Below, in pieces: positions 1-12,887 of a stretch of 64,000 nucleotides of DNA. The notes beneath the pieces are model-generated. The model had not been told where the DNA came from and ran no database searches. It saw only the letters and a list, made by a program, of their open reading frames with translations. Source of the stretch: Costus lasius (lineage: Eukaryota; Streptophyta; Magnoliopsida; Zingiberales; Costaceae); contig CM050449.1 of the NCBI GenBank assembly GCA_027563935.2, positions 16,638,735 to 16,702,734 on the forward strand. The letters are read 5' to 3'. Positions within the stretch are counted from its first letter, which is position 1; the number at the start of each line of letters is the position of its first letter. The position numbers and the translations under genes were made by a program.

Positions 1-1820
1 CAAAATTCTTCATGTTTGCAAGAGATTGAGCGCAAAATATAATAGCTAGCCAAGAGCAAAGCTTATACTGCAGGAGTAGAAAAATCCATTATTATTAGTA
101 AAAACGCCAATCATAAAGAATAAACAATCAACCAGGAAAATGTAATCAAATCCAAAATCTATAACCAATTAATTAACTTTCTCAACAAGAATGATCATAA
201 CAGTGGAGAAAATGGAGTGTGAGTAATAAGCAATAGGATCCATGCAAGAGGAGGTCAAAAGGAATAATATATCCGAAGAATAAAAACATAATAAAAGTGC
301 TAGGATGAAAAACTTCAGAATCAAAATCTTTATTTGGATATTTAACTTGGACAACATATGACATAGATGTATATCTAGGTTGAATAATACAAAAAATAGA
401 AGCCATAAATATCTTATGCATGTATTTAGTTTTTGGGAGTACCAGACAAATTGAGCTAGACTGATCAATATAAATAGCCAAGAAAAAAAAAATCTCTTTG
501 AGTCATTCTTGATAATTTGTTTACTTCTTCAAGAAGAATATTTATCTAGCTTTATGCTAGTCAGAAAGACATCATTGACTCAATTAATAAAACAGCATTG
601 ACCATCTAATCTTTATAAATCAAACACAAACTAAGTGTTAAAATTTGATCAAGTGATCACCTTCCCGAAAAGCTTAAATTGTAATTGTTAGAGAACAACC
701 TAATTTATAAATTCATGGTTTAGCATTCCCACTCATGATTCAAGCTGGCTGATCAGATTGAACAATACTAAATAAGGGTGAGCTAAGATCAAACTCTTGA
801 ATTGTGCTACGACACTATCTTAAAATATATTAGGTGACCACTTATCTTATAATTTTAAGTTGTACAAAAACACCCTATTTATGCATTAAGCTTAACAATT
901 CTTTTCAAAATCAATCCACTTGGCTTAACTGTAAACCAACTTTGCAAAAGGATGCAAGCTGGAGGAATATGCCATACTAAACAATAAACAAATACAGGGT
1001 GATCTTGAATTCATAATGTTTTTTTTAACAAAGGAAAGTAATTGATGAAGGCGGGATTGATCCCAAGACTTGTTATCAATAACAAAGGTTCTTACCAATT
1101 AGACTAATACTTTGATAAATAAATAGACCATTTGTCCCTCAACCTGCATATTTATAATTTAACACTAAGGTAAATTAATGCCTACCCAATTTCTCTCTGG
1201 CGTGCTTCGAAGCAAACTAATTTAACATTCCTAATGCTACACCAATTCCTGTCTTCAGAAAATATGTGACTTCTGTCGAAGCTCGAAGCCAGTAATAGCT
1301 ATGATAATGTCTTATTAGTAGAGTCGTATCTATCTTCCAAGTAAGATTCTTCAAAGATAACAATGCTGGTATCCTCACTAATTTATTAACATCACACTAC
1401 TTTCCAAACACTCAAAAACATATTTAAACAAGCATCTTGGTGCCATTAAGACAATGGAATTTGGATAATCCTTAAATCCTCAATAATGATCTTCAGCACC
1501 AGAGATTCAGAGAGGGTAACGACAGGGTACAGACCCCAAGTATTCATCTAGTTTGATCGATTCGATGGATCAGTTCAAAAGTGGAAGAGAAAAGTAAATA
1601 GGCAAATTCATGTGTGCTTATCAGAAAATTACTTTCATTATATAGGAATAGCAATATTTCATCAAATTATCCACCATGTGAAACAAGATACGGTGCATCA
1701 ATTTGGATATCAGTTGGTAGATCTGATAAATTTCGATAGGAAAAAAACAGAATACGAAAACCCAAGAAACAAGGATCTGCAGTTATCCTTAGAAACAAAA
1801 GTAATCGGATGGAAAAGTAC
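1..1820 (-). other. AT-rich sequence, probably first intron of the Asterix-like gene
   Basis: No coding exon is recognisable on either strand. The Asterix-like first exon ends with a donor at 1820 and reads leftwards, so this stretch is most simply its long first intron. Open frames here are short and AT-driven. Confidence 0.5.
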
Positions 1821-1973
1821 GCGCAACGTGACGCCGAGGACACCGAAGATGACGGCGATAAAGCCGGCATAGTCGACCGGGAGATCCTGGGGCGACAAGG
1901 TCGGAGGGGCGTAGGGCTTGGCAGTGGACGGCTGCCTCGGATCGCTCGCGGAAGAGCTCGTCGCCTCCTTCAT
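1821..1973 (-). CDS. Asterix-like protein (PAT complex subunit), first coding exon only
   Basis: This 51-codon exon reads MKEATSSS, then DPRQPSTAKPY, then a DLPVDYAGFIAVIFGVLGV stretch. That is the start of plant Asterix/WDR83OS (about 105 aa), a small ER membrane protein. In animals it partners CCDC47 in the PAT chaperone complex, which helps insert multi-pass membrane proteins. I chose the ATG at 1973 because the frame upstream holds a TGA and only a non-AUG TTG before it. The exon ends in ...VTLR followed by a GTAC donor (minus strand, 1820). The expected next piece (YKV.SWLA, then the SLANMRN region and second membrane segment) was not found on the minus strand between 1 and 1820, so the remaining exons probably lie beyond the left edge. 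Family assignment is firm; the gene model is partial. Confidence 0.85.
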
Positions 1974-2000
1974 CGCAGCTTTCTCGGCCTCCGCTTGCAA

Positions 2001-2974
2001 TCACAGTAGATCTGGAGAGCGCTGAGAGCTACCAAAGACATCCGGATGCACGTGGAAGCAAAATAATGGGCCGAAATATGGGCCGTCTAATCACCCAGTA
2101 AACCAATTGGCCAATCCATCAACTAACCAAACAACATTCAATGCGTAAATGGGATTATAATAATGAATAGTTTCTTTTAACATTTACTAATATAGGCATG
2201 TTGGTTAGGAAAGCATATTCAGAAGATGAGAATAGTAGCCAATTTACACAATTTCAAAAATGATTTCACAAGTCGCCGGCAGCTGTGGCCATTCTTCAAC
2301 CCCTAAACGAGTAGAATTTCTAAGGAGATTTTTTAGATTAAAAAATAGTATAATACTCGATAATATCCTATTAAAATGCACCAAAAATTAGCCTCGAACT
2401 TAGGACGATTCAAGGAACAGACGAAGTAAAAAGTGCTTTAATTTTATTTTATTTTTTTTCATATTTTTATCGAGTTAACAATTCGATATCCAACGCAGAG
2501 GCAGAGCCATATGGAAGCACAGCGTAGCTGACCACCTTTCCTTTCCATTTCCATTTTCCAACACTGAACACACCACCACCACATGACAACCGAGATTCCC
2601 CACCCTCTCCCTCCCTCTTCCTTCCTATTTATACATCCCTACACGCGCTTCCCTGCTCTTCTCCTTCTCTCCTTGTAGATAGTGTGATGGATGATACAAT
2701 GGGCATGCCCTGGTGCGAAGACCGCCTCCACGATTCCAACCGCTTCGCTTCTTCCATTTGATGGGGACGGTCGGAATCGGAGGCAAATTTAGTAAGCGCC
2801 AACTGTAGCAAAATGCTCAACTGATTTGTTTCTCTATTGATCAAAAGTGGGAAAAGAAGTAGAGGAGGATTGAATTTTGAGGTTTCTTGATGCCTGTTCT
2901 GATGCCGCTTCGTGGAAACTAGAGGCGCCTCGATCTCTTCTCCTCTTCGCATCCGACGTTTGCGCTTCAGATCG
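2001..2974. promoter_or_regulatory. Shared upstream region between divergent Asterix-like and RNA-binding genes
   Basis: The Asterix-like gene (minus) and the RNA-binding protein gene (plus) are transcribed away from each other. A TATTTATA box lies at 2626-2633, followed by CT-rich sequence that looks like the plus-strand transcript leader. A strong GTGAGC donor at 2975 and a TTGCAG acceptor at 3390 suggest a 5' UTR intron just before the start codon. Nothing else is identified. Confidence 0.5.
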
Positions 2975-3398
2975 GTGAGCCCCTTCATGGACGCATTTCT
3001 TTTGCTGTTGATTTCTTATTTTATTTTGGTCTTTTCCGCCACGAGTCCATCTGATTTAGTTAGCTCTTTTGTTTGCTTTACTAGCTGCCTGTGTTTTGGA
3101 TCATCTTCTAGTGGTCATGATTTAGTTGTGCATCGACTGCCGATTGCTTCGATTATTACCTCGCGTCAGATCTACTTCTCGCGTGTTTTCCTCTCGCCTA
3201 AGCTATCTGAATTGTCGAAAAACTGCATACAAGTCTTTGAATTGTAGCCTAACATTGATCGGATCTAATTTTGCTTTGCTTGCTGACGGTGATTTAGATT
3301 CTCTTCTAGTGATTGTGATTTTGTTGAGCGTCGATTTCCAACTTTTGATTGATGTAATTCAGCTTCATGATGGTTTGGCAACGGTTGCAGAAATAAGA

Positions 3399-5460
3399 AT
3401 GCAGTCAGATAGCGGGAAGCTGTTCGTTGGTGGGATTTCCTGGGAAACCAAAGAGGAGCATCTGAGAGAGTACTTCGGGAACTATGGCGAGGTTGTGGAC
3501 GTCGTAATTGTGAAGGAGCGGAATACCGGACGTGGTCGAGGTTTTGGATTTGTGGTGTTCGCAGACCCGGCAGTGGCACAGCAGGTTGTCCTGGAAAAGC
3601 ACCTGATCGATGGCCGGATGGTAACTGAGTAGGCTTTTTTTTGCGGTCTGATCTCTTCTTTTCCTGCTTTATAATGTATTTGAGCATTCTTTTAATCTTT
3701 AGGCTCCTCACATAAATGCATCGTAATTGAGGATTCCCGGTACTGTTTCAAGCTTTTGGATTTACGTAATTCTGATGGCACACACTTAATCGTGAAATTG
3801 ATATCAATTTTTACATGTTCTCTTATTTTTTATCTTCATAATGCAGTACCTTTTAGATCTTTCTGCTTCTCACACTTGAAGATATAAATCGTATTTAATG
3901 ATTCTGTGTACTGTTTCATGACTTTTGGATTTTGATAATTCTGATGGCTTATCAAATTCCAAAAAGAATTATTTTCAGTATTTCTATTTACATCCATGGA
4001 AACAAAGCTAAAATCGTACCTATATCCTCAGTTAATTGGCAGGGTTTTTTAAAATGCACATGCAAGGTACACAAAATAAGTGCACGGTCGTCATTAGAAC
4101 TGAAAATCATAACAACTTCTAGCTAATCAATATCTTTAAAATCTTTGTGCAAATGGAAGTATTCTGAATATTATTCCATGGATTTTGTCTTTGAACTTGC
4201 TAATTCTTCTTAGCATTTAACTTATTAATGAAACCAACACCAATTTTCCAGGTTGAAGCAAAGAAAGCTGTTCCCAGGGGCGACCAACAGATCCTTAATA
4301 GAAACATTAGCAGTGTCCATGGCTCTCCTTGTCTAGCTAGCACCAAGAAGATATTTGTGGGTGGCCTGCCATCTACCATAACAGAAAGTGACTTCAAGAA
4401 GTACTTTGATCAGTTTGGGGCAATCACTGATGTTGTAGTGATGTATGACCACAACACCCAGAGGCCGAGGGGATTTGGTTTCGTTACTTATGACTCAGAG
4501 GATGACGTAGATAAGGTTCTATTTAAACCCTTTCATGAGCTATATGGTAAGATGGTCGAGGTAAAGAAAGCTGTTCCCAAAGAACTCTCTGCAGGGACCA
4601 ACGTGCGCTCCCCTGCTGTTACTAATGGTCAGAATAGGATGAACAACGTTATTAATGGCTGTTCTCGGGGATATAATCCAAATTCAATTGATGGCTACAA
4701 TACAAGGATGGATAGTAGATTAGGACTTCCTACTGGTGTCAGGAATGGCTTCCCTTCACTTGGTTCTGGTTTTGGAGTAGGGATGAATTTTGGAACTAAT
4801 ATGCTCACAAGCATTGGAGGAAATTCAAGTTTCAGTACCAATATCAGGTACGAACATGGTTTTAGCCCAAATTACAATGGGAACTCCAGTAGGTACAGTA
4901 GCCCCATTGGTTATGGTGGGGGTAATACGAATATTAGCTCAGCATTTAGTTCAATATCTGGTAATTCATTGGGTAATGGAGGTCTTAACTATCCTACAAA
5001 TGCTACAAGCCCCAATTCCTATATGACCTCTGGGAGTGGTAGAGTTAGTGGCTTCAGTAATAGTTATCCTAACAGGGGAATTGCTTCTCCTATGTCAGCT
5101 CGGGTTGGAGGAGACACTTCAAACTATGGTAGTAGGAATCTCATTTATGGAGATGGCGGCAACAATTTTGATCTGGCTGGTGGTAGTTTTGGAAGTAAAG
5201 GCTGTTCTAGTGCTGCTAAAGCCCCCCTTACTTTGTCCAGTAGTGGATACGAGGGAAACTATGCTGGACAGCATGCTGACAATCCAGTTAATAAGGACCT
5301 TACATGGCATTCGTCATCTTCACTACTTCAGGGTACTGGTCCATTTGCTTATGGACTTGGTAATGCTTCTTCGGATTTCATAGGCAGTGGCTCAGCAGGT
5401 TATGTGGATAATTATAGTGTTACCAATAGGCAACTAAATAGGGGTAAACATTTTACTTAA
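3399..5460 (+). CDS. hnRNP-type RNA-binding protein with two RRMs (RNP1/DAZAP1-like)
   Basis: There are two coding exons, 3399-3620 and 4252-5460, joined in phase 0 (GRM|VEAKKAVPR), giving 476 aa. RRM1 (about 7-80) has KLFVGGISW and RGFGFVVF; RRM2 (about 107-184) has KKIFVGGL and RGFGFVTY. These are the RNP2 and RNP1 RNA-contact motifs. The remaining 290 residues are rich in Gly, Ser and Asn, a low-complexity tail usual in hnRNP A/B- and Musashi-like plant proteins such as Arabidopsis RNP1. The likely role is nuclear or cytoplasmic mRNA binding. The ATG follows a probable 5' UTR intron (2975-3390). Possible 3' UTR introns are suggested by a donor near 5509 and acceptors near 6074 and 6494. 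Which RBGD/RNP1 paralogue it matches cannot be settled from sequence alone. Confidence 0.93.
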
Positions 5461-8400
5461 CTCTTCTTTATGTTCCTTATACTGAAGCATAACTATTAAA
5501 TTTGAAAAGGTAGGTTCATAAGTTCTCAATGAACTATTTATGCACCAATCGAATCCACAACTTCACCAATTTTTGTCATCAACTTTTAAACTCTGAACTG
5601 TTCTATGTATTGTGCACATCATTATTCTTTTCCTTTTTCTTTTTGTACAATGTGTAGTTACTTATTTCTTCAATATGAATATTTTTCGGATTGTAATCAG
5701 ATGCGTTCACATGCCAAAATTTTCAATTTCACTTCTAACTCCATTATTTGCTAGAATTTTGAGTGATGGTTCATACTAATTTCATGGCATTACTTTACAT
5801 GCATAACAGACTCTCTGGTTAATTCTTAATAACCACCATTATTTGAGTCAATAAATGAACCCTTTCGCTATTTATTTTTGTTACATTGATAAAGAAATAT
5901 TATGTTTAAAGTGTATGAAAACCATGAAGTCTTTTAACAGTTAATTCTGCTGATAAATACAGAAGAATGGTCTCAATTGAATAATTTGTTGACCTACAAA
6001 TTGTAGAAGAAATGTTGCAGGCAAGTTGTAAATAATTGAATAATATAATTGTAGTGACTAGATTCTCATTTCAGCAAAGAAAGGCTTGAAAGAGAAAGAT
6101 GGGAAGGATTTAACAAATTGGCAAGCAACATTATGCATTGGTAGAAGATCACAAGTAAATGAGAACGATGCATGCTCTGCTGATAAATGCCCTAATTAAA
6201 CGAGCTTTAACTGATTTGCAGGAACCAATGAAGGCTAAGCTTTGGCCTACATTATTTTCATGCTATCTAGCATGTTGCAGTACCGATAGATCTATTTGAA
6301 GACTCTGCTTACCTAGTAATGTCCGAGATTTATGTCTCTTTATCATATACTCTTAACATATTGCAAAATATTTATAAGAGAACTGAAGTTATTGGCTGCA
6401 CTCTGCCCCAGTTAAACATGTTCTTAGGGGGTCAGAATTTCTTTAATTTCCCTTTTATAAGAATAGTGTTTCCTGACATTCATTTTTGTTGCAGGAATTG
6501 CAACGTAGGGTGATGATAGGCAATCAATCTTGTGAATCAGGCGCATGACATTGTTTTATACACACCTCGTACTTTATATGCTTTGGTTAATTTGTAGAGC
6601 TAACCAGAAAGTTTTTTTTAAAAAAAAAAATTCAGATCCAAAGATGCAAAAATAAGTTACTATGTCAAGGATTGAAAGTTCATTTTTTACATACCATTTA
6701 GGTTTATATCTTTGCATGTGATTGATATGTAATCTTATTGCAGGATACCTTCAAAATTGTTGAGTTTGGTACAACCATGTGCCATAAGACCTTGCAATAT
6801 TTTCTAAAAAGAATGATAGACTTGTAGCACCTGGTAAACTGTTTATTATCAGATACGCTAATCGTTTTTGTTTTTTCTATTTCAAATCATTTTTTTTGCT
6901 TAAAATTGTTTTGTTAGCGTGGAAGTTACATAGATCTTTTTGGTTCCCGCAGAACTATATCGAACATTGTGATTCATTTAAAAAACAATGCTTGGTAGCT
7001 GAAAAATAATTCATGCTTGATATTTCAAGAAACACTTTGTGGGGATCAAAGTGCTGAGGAAGAGTTTAATATGATGACACTAAGGTGGGGAAGCTAATAC
7101 CTTAATGAAATACACGAGTTAATTCACTAAAGAGGCCTAGTTGATAGAAGATGCACACAAGTTAATTCTCATACATGTCAGTGGTATACTTGCTAGCAAG
7201 TTCTTTTAATCATCAACTTTGGGGATTCCAAGTTGGTGGGATAACCTACTAGAGAAGGAAACAAAGTACATTAGACCAAAGGGATCCTCAAGTGAAATAG
7301 ATATAAAGTGGAGTGAGTACTAACATAAGGAGCTGACAAGGTGGCTTACTCCTATCAAGTCATTGGCATGAAAGTTGATTATGGCTAAAATGGTTATTTT
7401 GTGCCACCTCTATATTTTCCTTGGACAAATTTATAGAAATCTAACACTACAATATGTTGATGGAGTTGAAGCTAACTTGAGCTTTCACATTGGGCCAAAA
7501 TGTTAACAATAACTACAAATTAAATTGTTATTGAGTTCATACCAAGTAGACTATCATTAAGTCAACAAAAAAAAATGGAAGATCTAATATGGTGAGGGGC
7601 TCTTCATAATACTTGGATCACTCTTATCACGTAGTGTAGTATTAGAAACCTAACTTTAATTGACCAAACCAATATAAAATAAAGAACTTTGCATATCAAC
7701 ATGATCACTAAGGGATAAGAGATGGAAGTGCTTCACTCATCATAGTTTATGCCCACAAGGAAGCTAACTCAAGGTAGAATAGGTGAAGCCTAAAGTTTGA
7801 CCCTAACTTGCTTTTTTGATGAGGGAGATGTTACTAAGTTGAATGCATAACATGATGATGCCTTAATAATTACCCTAAAATCATCAACTCTATAGTGAGG
7901 AGGTTGATTGCTCTCTAGTAGCTAAACTAACATCATATACCATAGTACATTGTTGAAGATAGTTATGTAAAGTGAGAATATGACCCTCAATACATTGTCC
8001 TTAATTGATGTCACAAAGGATTCTATCTAATATGTTGGCGTTATAGCCTTATATATTACAATCAACATGGTACCTAAGTAAAAGATCATGAAGGCTCAAT
8101 TCCTTAAGTTTAGCCTCTCATTCACCTAAAACATCATAATTGAATTTCTAATCTTGAAAATTTTATCATATCTATGGATGCTATAGTGATAAAACTTCTC
8201 ATCAATCAAAGTATTGGCGTGGGTAGCAATGATCTTAGGGAATCCTAGGAGTGTTATTTTATCAACGATGATGCATTATCATACCAATTTATTAGTTAAC
8301 ATTTTGATCTCCATGAGTTTGGAGAGGAAGATTTGATGTAGGTTGAACTTACAGAAGGATTACATGATTTAGAAGCGGCCTTTGCACATGAGACACCCAA

Positions 8401-8853
8401 ATGTACTATCACCTTATCTCCAATTTGCTTGGCAACCTGAAGAGTGATCTTTTGGTGTTATTGTGAAGATACTTCAATGTATTTGTTAACAATCCTAGTG
8501 AAATACCCAAAAATGACCTAGCCGAAAGATGAATATTAGTAGCATCACATTGATTTGCTAACGTACGAAAAATTCTACATGCTATTCCAAGCTAACTTCA
8601 TTAAAGATGTGTGTATGCAATTATGTGGGCTAACCCTACATTTAAGAGAGATGGATGGAGATGGAGAACACATAGACAACAAACAAACTTGAATAAATCA
8701 TATCCTTAAGAATGCCCACTAATATCATGCATGGATAAAATGATTAATGTAACATTCAACTACATGATGCTTAAGGTTAAAAACTATTGCTCAAACATGG
8801 AGAAACTCCTAATATTTAGAGCTAGCCATGCATGCTTCCTAGCACAATTGTGA
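5461..8853. other. 3' UTR and AT-rich intergenic DNA, probably decayed repeats
   Basis: The first 1.0-1.3 kb may hold spliced 3' UTR of the RNA-binding gene. From about 7000 to 8850 the sequence has no long frame on either strand and reads like decayed repeat DNA. I recognised no domain or transposon end. Confidence 0.4.
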
Positions 8854-8858
8854 ACTAC

Positions 8859-10529
8859 TGTCACGCCCATGTTTACCATAATAAATTTTTAATCCAAATA
8901 CATGTGAGTCAACGCTTGACCCGAGTCCATACACGCCCACACAGGGGCACCATGGTCGAAACCGCGAGGTTGGACGTGACCGGCGAGAATGACTCCCCGG
9001 GTCGGACCCCAGTCGAAATAAGGACTCGGTATGGATCTCTGCCGTCCCAACCAGATATCAAGTCAACTCTCGGAGACCACCGGAGCCCGACGTCCCCGAA
9101 GGGTGCTTGATTCACCCGAATCTAAAGGACCCTCCCAGAGGTGGGCATGTCAGACGACGTCTAGGTACGTGCATGCGCACATTGACCGTAACGTCGATGT
9201 CGAAGACGTCGTGAACGAACCACTGGCGCAGACGTTACGCGAGACGCTACCGTCGCACAAAGAAACGCAAGCGTGCAACACAGTTTCATCACGCCGAAAG
9301 TCCGGCTCCCAATCAGATGACGATCAGGCGCCGAATGTCCACTGGAACCGGGGGCGAGTGGGGCGAACCCACTCTCACAGTAAGCCCTAGAGCAAGTGCG
9401 GCGACAGAGGCGAGCGGTATACGTCCCCTCCCAGGAGAGGGGGGGGGGAAGCAGACGGAGGAGAACAGGGGATCTAGCTTCGGTGGCCGGACTGGAACAT
9501 GTAGACGACAGAGCAACGGACCACCAGGCTTCGAAGCGGCGAAGGAGTCCACGCCTTCACACGAACAGCCGAAGGTGGGTGCAGGGCCGCCGAGGAGCTC
9601 ACACTACCACCCCAAGATTCCCTACGAACCCGACGTTGAGCCGAGGAAACGGTCGAGGGTCGGACGTTGAAAAAGCCACTAGAGGAGGGGAGGAGAGAAA
9701 GGGTCCGCACGCAGGCGGAACGAACGTCGACCGACGAACCCGCACGCAGGCGAGCCGAGCCTGGGAGTTTTCACACGCAGGCGAACCAGCACTTTTCACG
9801 AGAGGGAAGGAGGGGCTCGCCGAGAGCACGAAGATTGGCCATCACACGCAGGGAACGTAGAGAAACGAGAGAAAGCTGCGTCGCCGACGAGAAAATGAAC
9901 CACCGGGACGGAGATTGAGAAGGCGCCAGACCGACGAAGAAGTACCTCGGCGAACTCGCCGGCTCCTCCTAATCGATGAAGTGGTAGCAGGAGAGCCTTC
10001 CAAGGCTATCTGGTCCTGTCGCCAGCGGCAGCGACGTTGAAATGTGAGGGAGACGACGAACACCACGATAGCAACGGACGGACCCAAGAACTCGACGTGT
10101 ACCGTACCTCCCACCCACACCACCGGTCACACGTTAAGAGCTCTGAGGGGACGGCCGACGAGGTTGCCAGCGCCAGAGAGGGAAATCGGAGGGGAGACGG
10201 GTGCCCGCGGAACCGAGATCACACACCTCTCGAAGAAGACGAATCGCCTTCTTCTCTGTTTTCCCTGCCTCGAGCCCCGTGCCAGCCACCTGTCCCGTCA
10301 GCCATCGCCCATCCTTGACGTGATGTCCCGCGTGATCCTCCCCACGCCACTCCATCGATTGCACGCAATCGAATGGCGGGTGAATTTTCGCCCGTTGGCG
10401 ATTCCGGATCTGGGTCGGAACCCGATCCGCCTGTCTAACCCTATCCATTCGGGCTTGATCAAAGAAATTGAGCCAGTTGAGGTTGGGCCGAAAGTTGGGC
10501 CGCGCCTCATTTTAGTCCATGGCCTAACA
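8859..10529 (-). mobile_element. Solo LTR of a gag-only type LTR retrotransposon family
   Basis: The plus strand starts TGTCACGCCC and ends GGCCTAACA, so on the minus strand the LTR runs TGTTAGGCC...GGGCGTGACA. It is flanked by a perfect 5-bp target duplication, ACTAC, at 8854-8858 and 10530-10534. No internal region is present, so this is a solo LTR left by recombination between two LTRs. At 1671 bp it is longer than its relatives at 16517 and 28172. It is strikingly GC- and CpG-rich next to AT-rich flanks, which accounts for the many spurious open frames here. Confidence 0.85.
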
Positions 10530-10534
10530 ACTAC

Positions 10535-10955
10535 TATCACACTCCTTATATTCAATTGTGTCAAGCTTGATAAAGCTTTTTAAGCAACTCCTTATGTTCA
10601 TTCCATCACCTTCTCCTTTATCTTTCCTTTCATTTTTATCTTGCCTTTCATTCTCTAATGGTGTATGATTGACTTTTTTAAAGCCTTAATGAAAATATGC
10701 AAATTATATCTAAGGGTTGACGGGTCCATGATGATGCACTTAGTAGAATCTAAATCATCCAAAATGAGGAATCAACGCCCTCACGTTAGCAAAGGAAAGA
10801 TGAACCACTTGTGTACTATAACCCTATTTTGCTCTTGTGACACAACAAGTTGAGGAGGTTATGATTTAGTTCCCATCCACACATCCATTAGGGTGCTCCA
10901 CTTGGGATAGCTATCATGATCATTAATAATAAAAAGAACCCTAGACATGCTAGAC
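10535..10955. other. Intergenic DNA, nothing recognised
   Basis: AT-rich spacer between the solo LTR and a Tourist-like MITE. No gene or repeat boundary was seen. Confidence 0.4.
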
Positions 10956-10958
10956 TAA

Positions 10959-11228
10959 GGTCTTGTTTGACTTGCTATCCAGCCGCTTAAAAATAACTCT
11001 CTAAGTAAAAAGTTGATAAAAAATTATTTGGCTATTAAAATCAAAAATAGATAAAAAGTAAGAAAAAAAATATAAGTTGAAGAAGCTAGATTTTTTTTTT
11101 TGCTTTGATGCTTTCCTTTAATAAAAGAAGCAGGTTTCAAGTAAGAAATATTTTAAGAACCCTATATAATTTTTAATATTTACAAAACTACCACTATAAA
11201 AAATAAAATATATTATTATTTTGAATAA

Positions 11229-11274
<46 letters not shown>

Positions 11275-11466
11275 GTATGTACAATTTGGTTATTTTAATA
11301 TTTTATAGCACCAAAAGTAAAATATATATATCAAATATCTTTAAATTATGAGAGTAGGTAACATAAGTTAAAAAAGTTATTTTTCAAATAACTTAAAAAT
11401 TTTAATAGCACTGTATAACACAGTAGCACAATTATGACAATAATTAATGGTAATAGCAAACAGGCC
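10959..11466. mobile_element. Tourist-like (PIF/Harbinger) MITE
   Basis: The left end GGTCTTGTTTG and the right end, GGCCTGTTTG in reverse complement, are inverted repeats. The flanks are TAA on the left and TTA on the right, close to the 3-bp TWA target of this superfamily but not an exact direct duplication. The inside is AT-rich, has no coding capacity, and carries an (AT)n run at 11232-11270. Confidence 0.6.
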
Positions 11467-11997
11467 TTAATTTTCTCAAAAAAGACGAAGGATATATCTC
11501 ATCACAAACCCTTGTGAAAAAGACTAGCTTCTTTGGAAGAAAAAAAAAAGGCTCAAAGAGAAGACTTAGGAGTGTAGATCAATCATGCTAAACTTTAGAT
11601 ATTTGCAAATAGATACCCAAGTCCACCACTAATAACTTTGAAAATTTTCACCAACCCCATAAGTGCATACAAATTGAGGTACAAGCCAGTATAGGCCCCT
11701 ACTAATCACAAGCTCAAGCCAAGCTAAGCAAGCTATTCCTATAGATCAATTCTTATTAGTGTGGCTTGATTCATTGTCATCCAATTGATTATAGAGAGAA
11801 GTTATGCACTATGTGGACTAATGCATGAGATGCAAGTATATGATTGACTAATCCTTGTTAACTAATAACGATTGTGTTGAGTCCATAATAACAATCCCTA
11901 TCTCCATAGCTACCAATAGAATTAAGGATTGAGTTTCCTTGGGCACTTGATCCCTTCGGTGAATTTTGGGATAGCTTTTTAAAAAACCTACTAGGTT

Positions 11998-12203
11998 TAG
12001 GGATGGCAGTGGGTAGGGTACCCGTATTTTTTATGCTACCCATACCCTAACCCAAATAACTATTCTACTATCCATACCCAAATAACTACACATTTATTTT
12101 TTAGAACCTCTACAGATACCCTATTTTATTAAAAATTTAACTATCCGTTTAATACCGAACCCTATAAATACCTAACTTAAATGTCTATCCTATTAAATTT
12201 CAA

Positions 12204-12251
<48 letters not shown>

Positions 12252-12368
12252 CGATTAATATTCGGGTACTCGACCATATATACCATAATAATGATCAAAT
12301 TTCGGGTAAGATAAAATAGGTATCTGCAAACCTGAATAATATATTAAAAAAAAAGTATAGTACAAACA

Positions 12369-12428
<60 letters not shown>

Positions 12429-12592
12429 CGGGTTCGAGTAGTGGGTATCTGTCCTATGTTATCCGAACCCAACTCAGGTAGCATATGCACTATCCATATC
12501 CTACCCAAACCCGAATAACAACTACCCGTTTACCTTTAAACGAGTTAGGATAGAACGGACACCGCTAAATTAGTACCCAATTGTCATCCCTA
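11998..12592. mobile_element. hAT-type MITE with perfect 8-bp target duplication
   Basis: The ends are inverted repeats (TAGGGATGGCAGTGGGTA and, in reverse complement, TAGGGATGACAATTGGGTAC). The flanks are an exact 8-bp duplication ACTAGGTT at 11990-11997 and 12593-12600, as made by hAT transposases. The 595-bp body has no coding capacity and is largely palindromic, with repeated GGGTA/TACCC motifs on both arms and two long (AT)n tracts (about 12206-12249 and 12375-12424). Confidence 0.88.
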
Positions 12593-12887
12593 ACTAGGTT
12601 GATGATTGGTGCTAGGAATGCAAGGGTTGAGTTCGGGATGACGAAACTCACCTCTGACCCAATCTTGCCTGATAGTCATTTTTATAATTTATCCATTTTT
12701 TAGGGAAGTTAATTTGTAAATTTTCAGGAAACAAACATGAACTGATATATCAATATTGCGGGGTTAAGTTAAGAAATTAATCTTTCTAAGGTGTTCACTG
12801 CATAAATCATCTAAATCGGAATTTATGGGCGAATGCAGCCCTACGGCTCTTTCGTCGTCGTTTTCCTTGGGTCTCGAAACCCTAGTC

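Noticed and set aside
1974..2000. Upstream extension of the Asterix-like exon
   Set aside because: Would need a TTG start directly after a TGA stop.
8832..10583. Many overlapping frames of 60-180 codons on both strands
   Set aside because: All lie in the CpG-rich solo LTR; no codon pattern or family similarity.
12825..12887. In-frame upstream ATG of TRAP-beta
   Set aside because: It would place 21 residues before a clear signal peptide; the ATG at 12888 fits the family.
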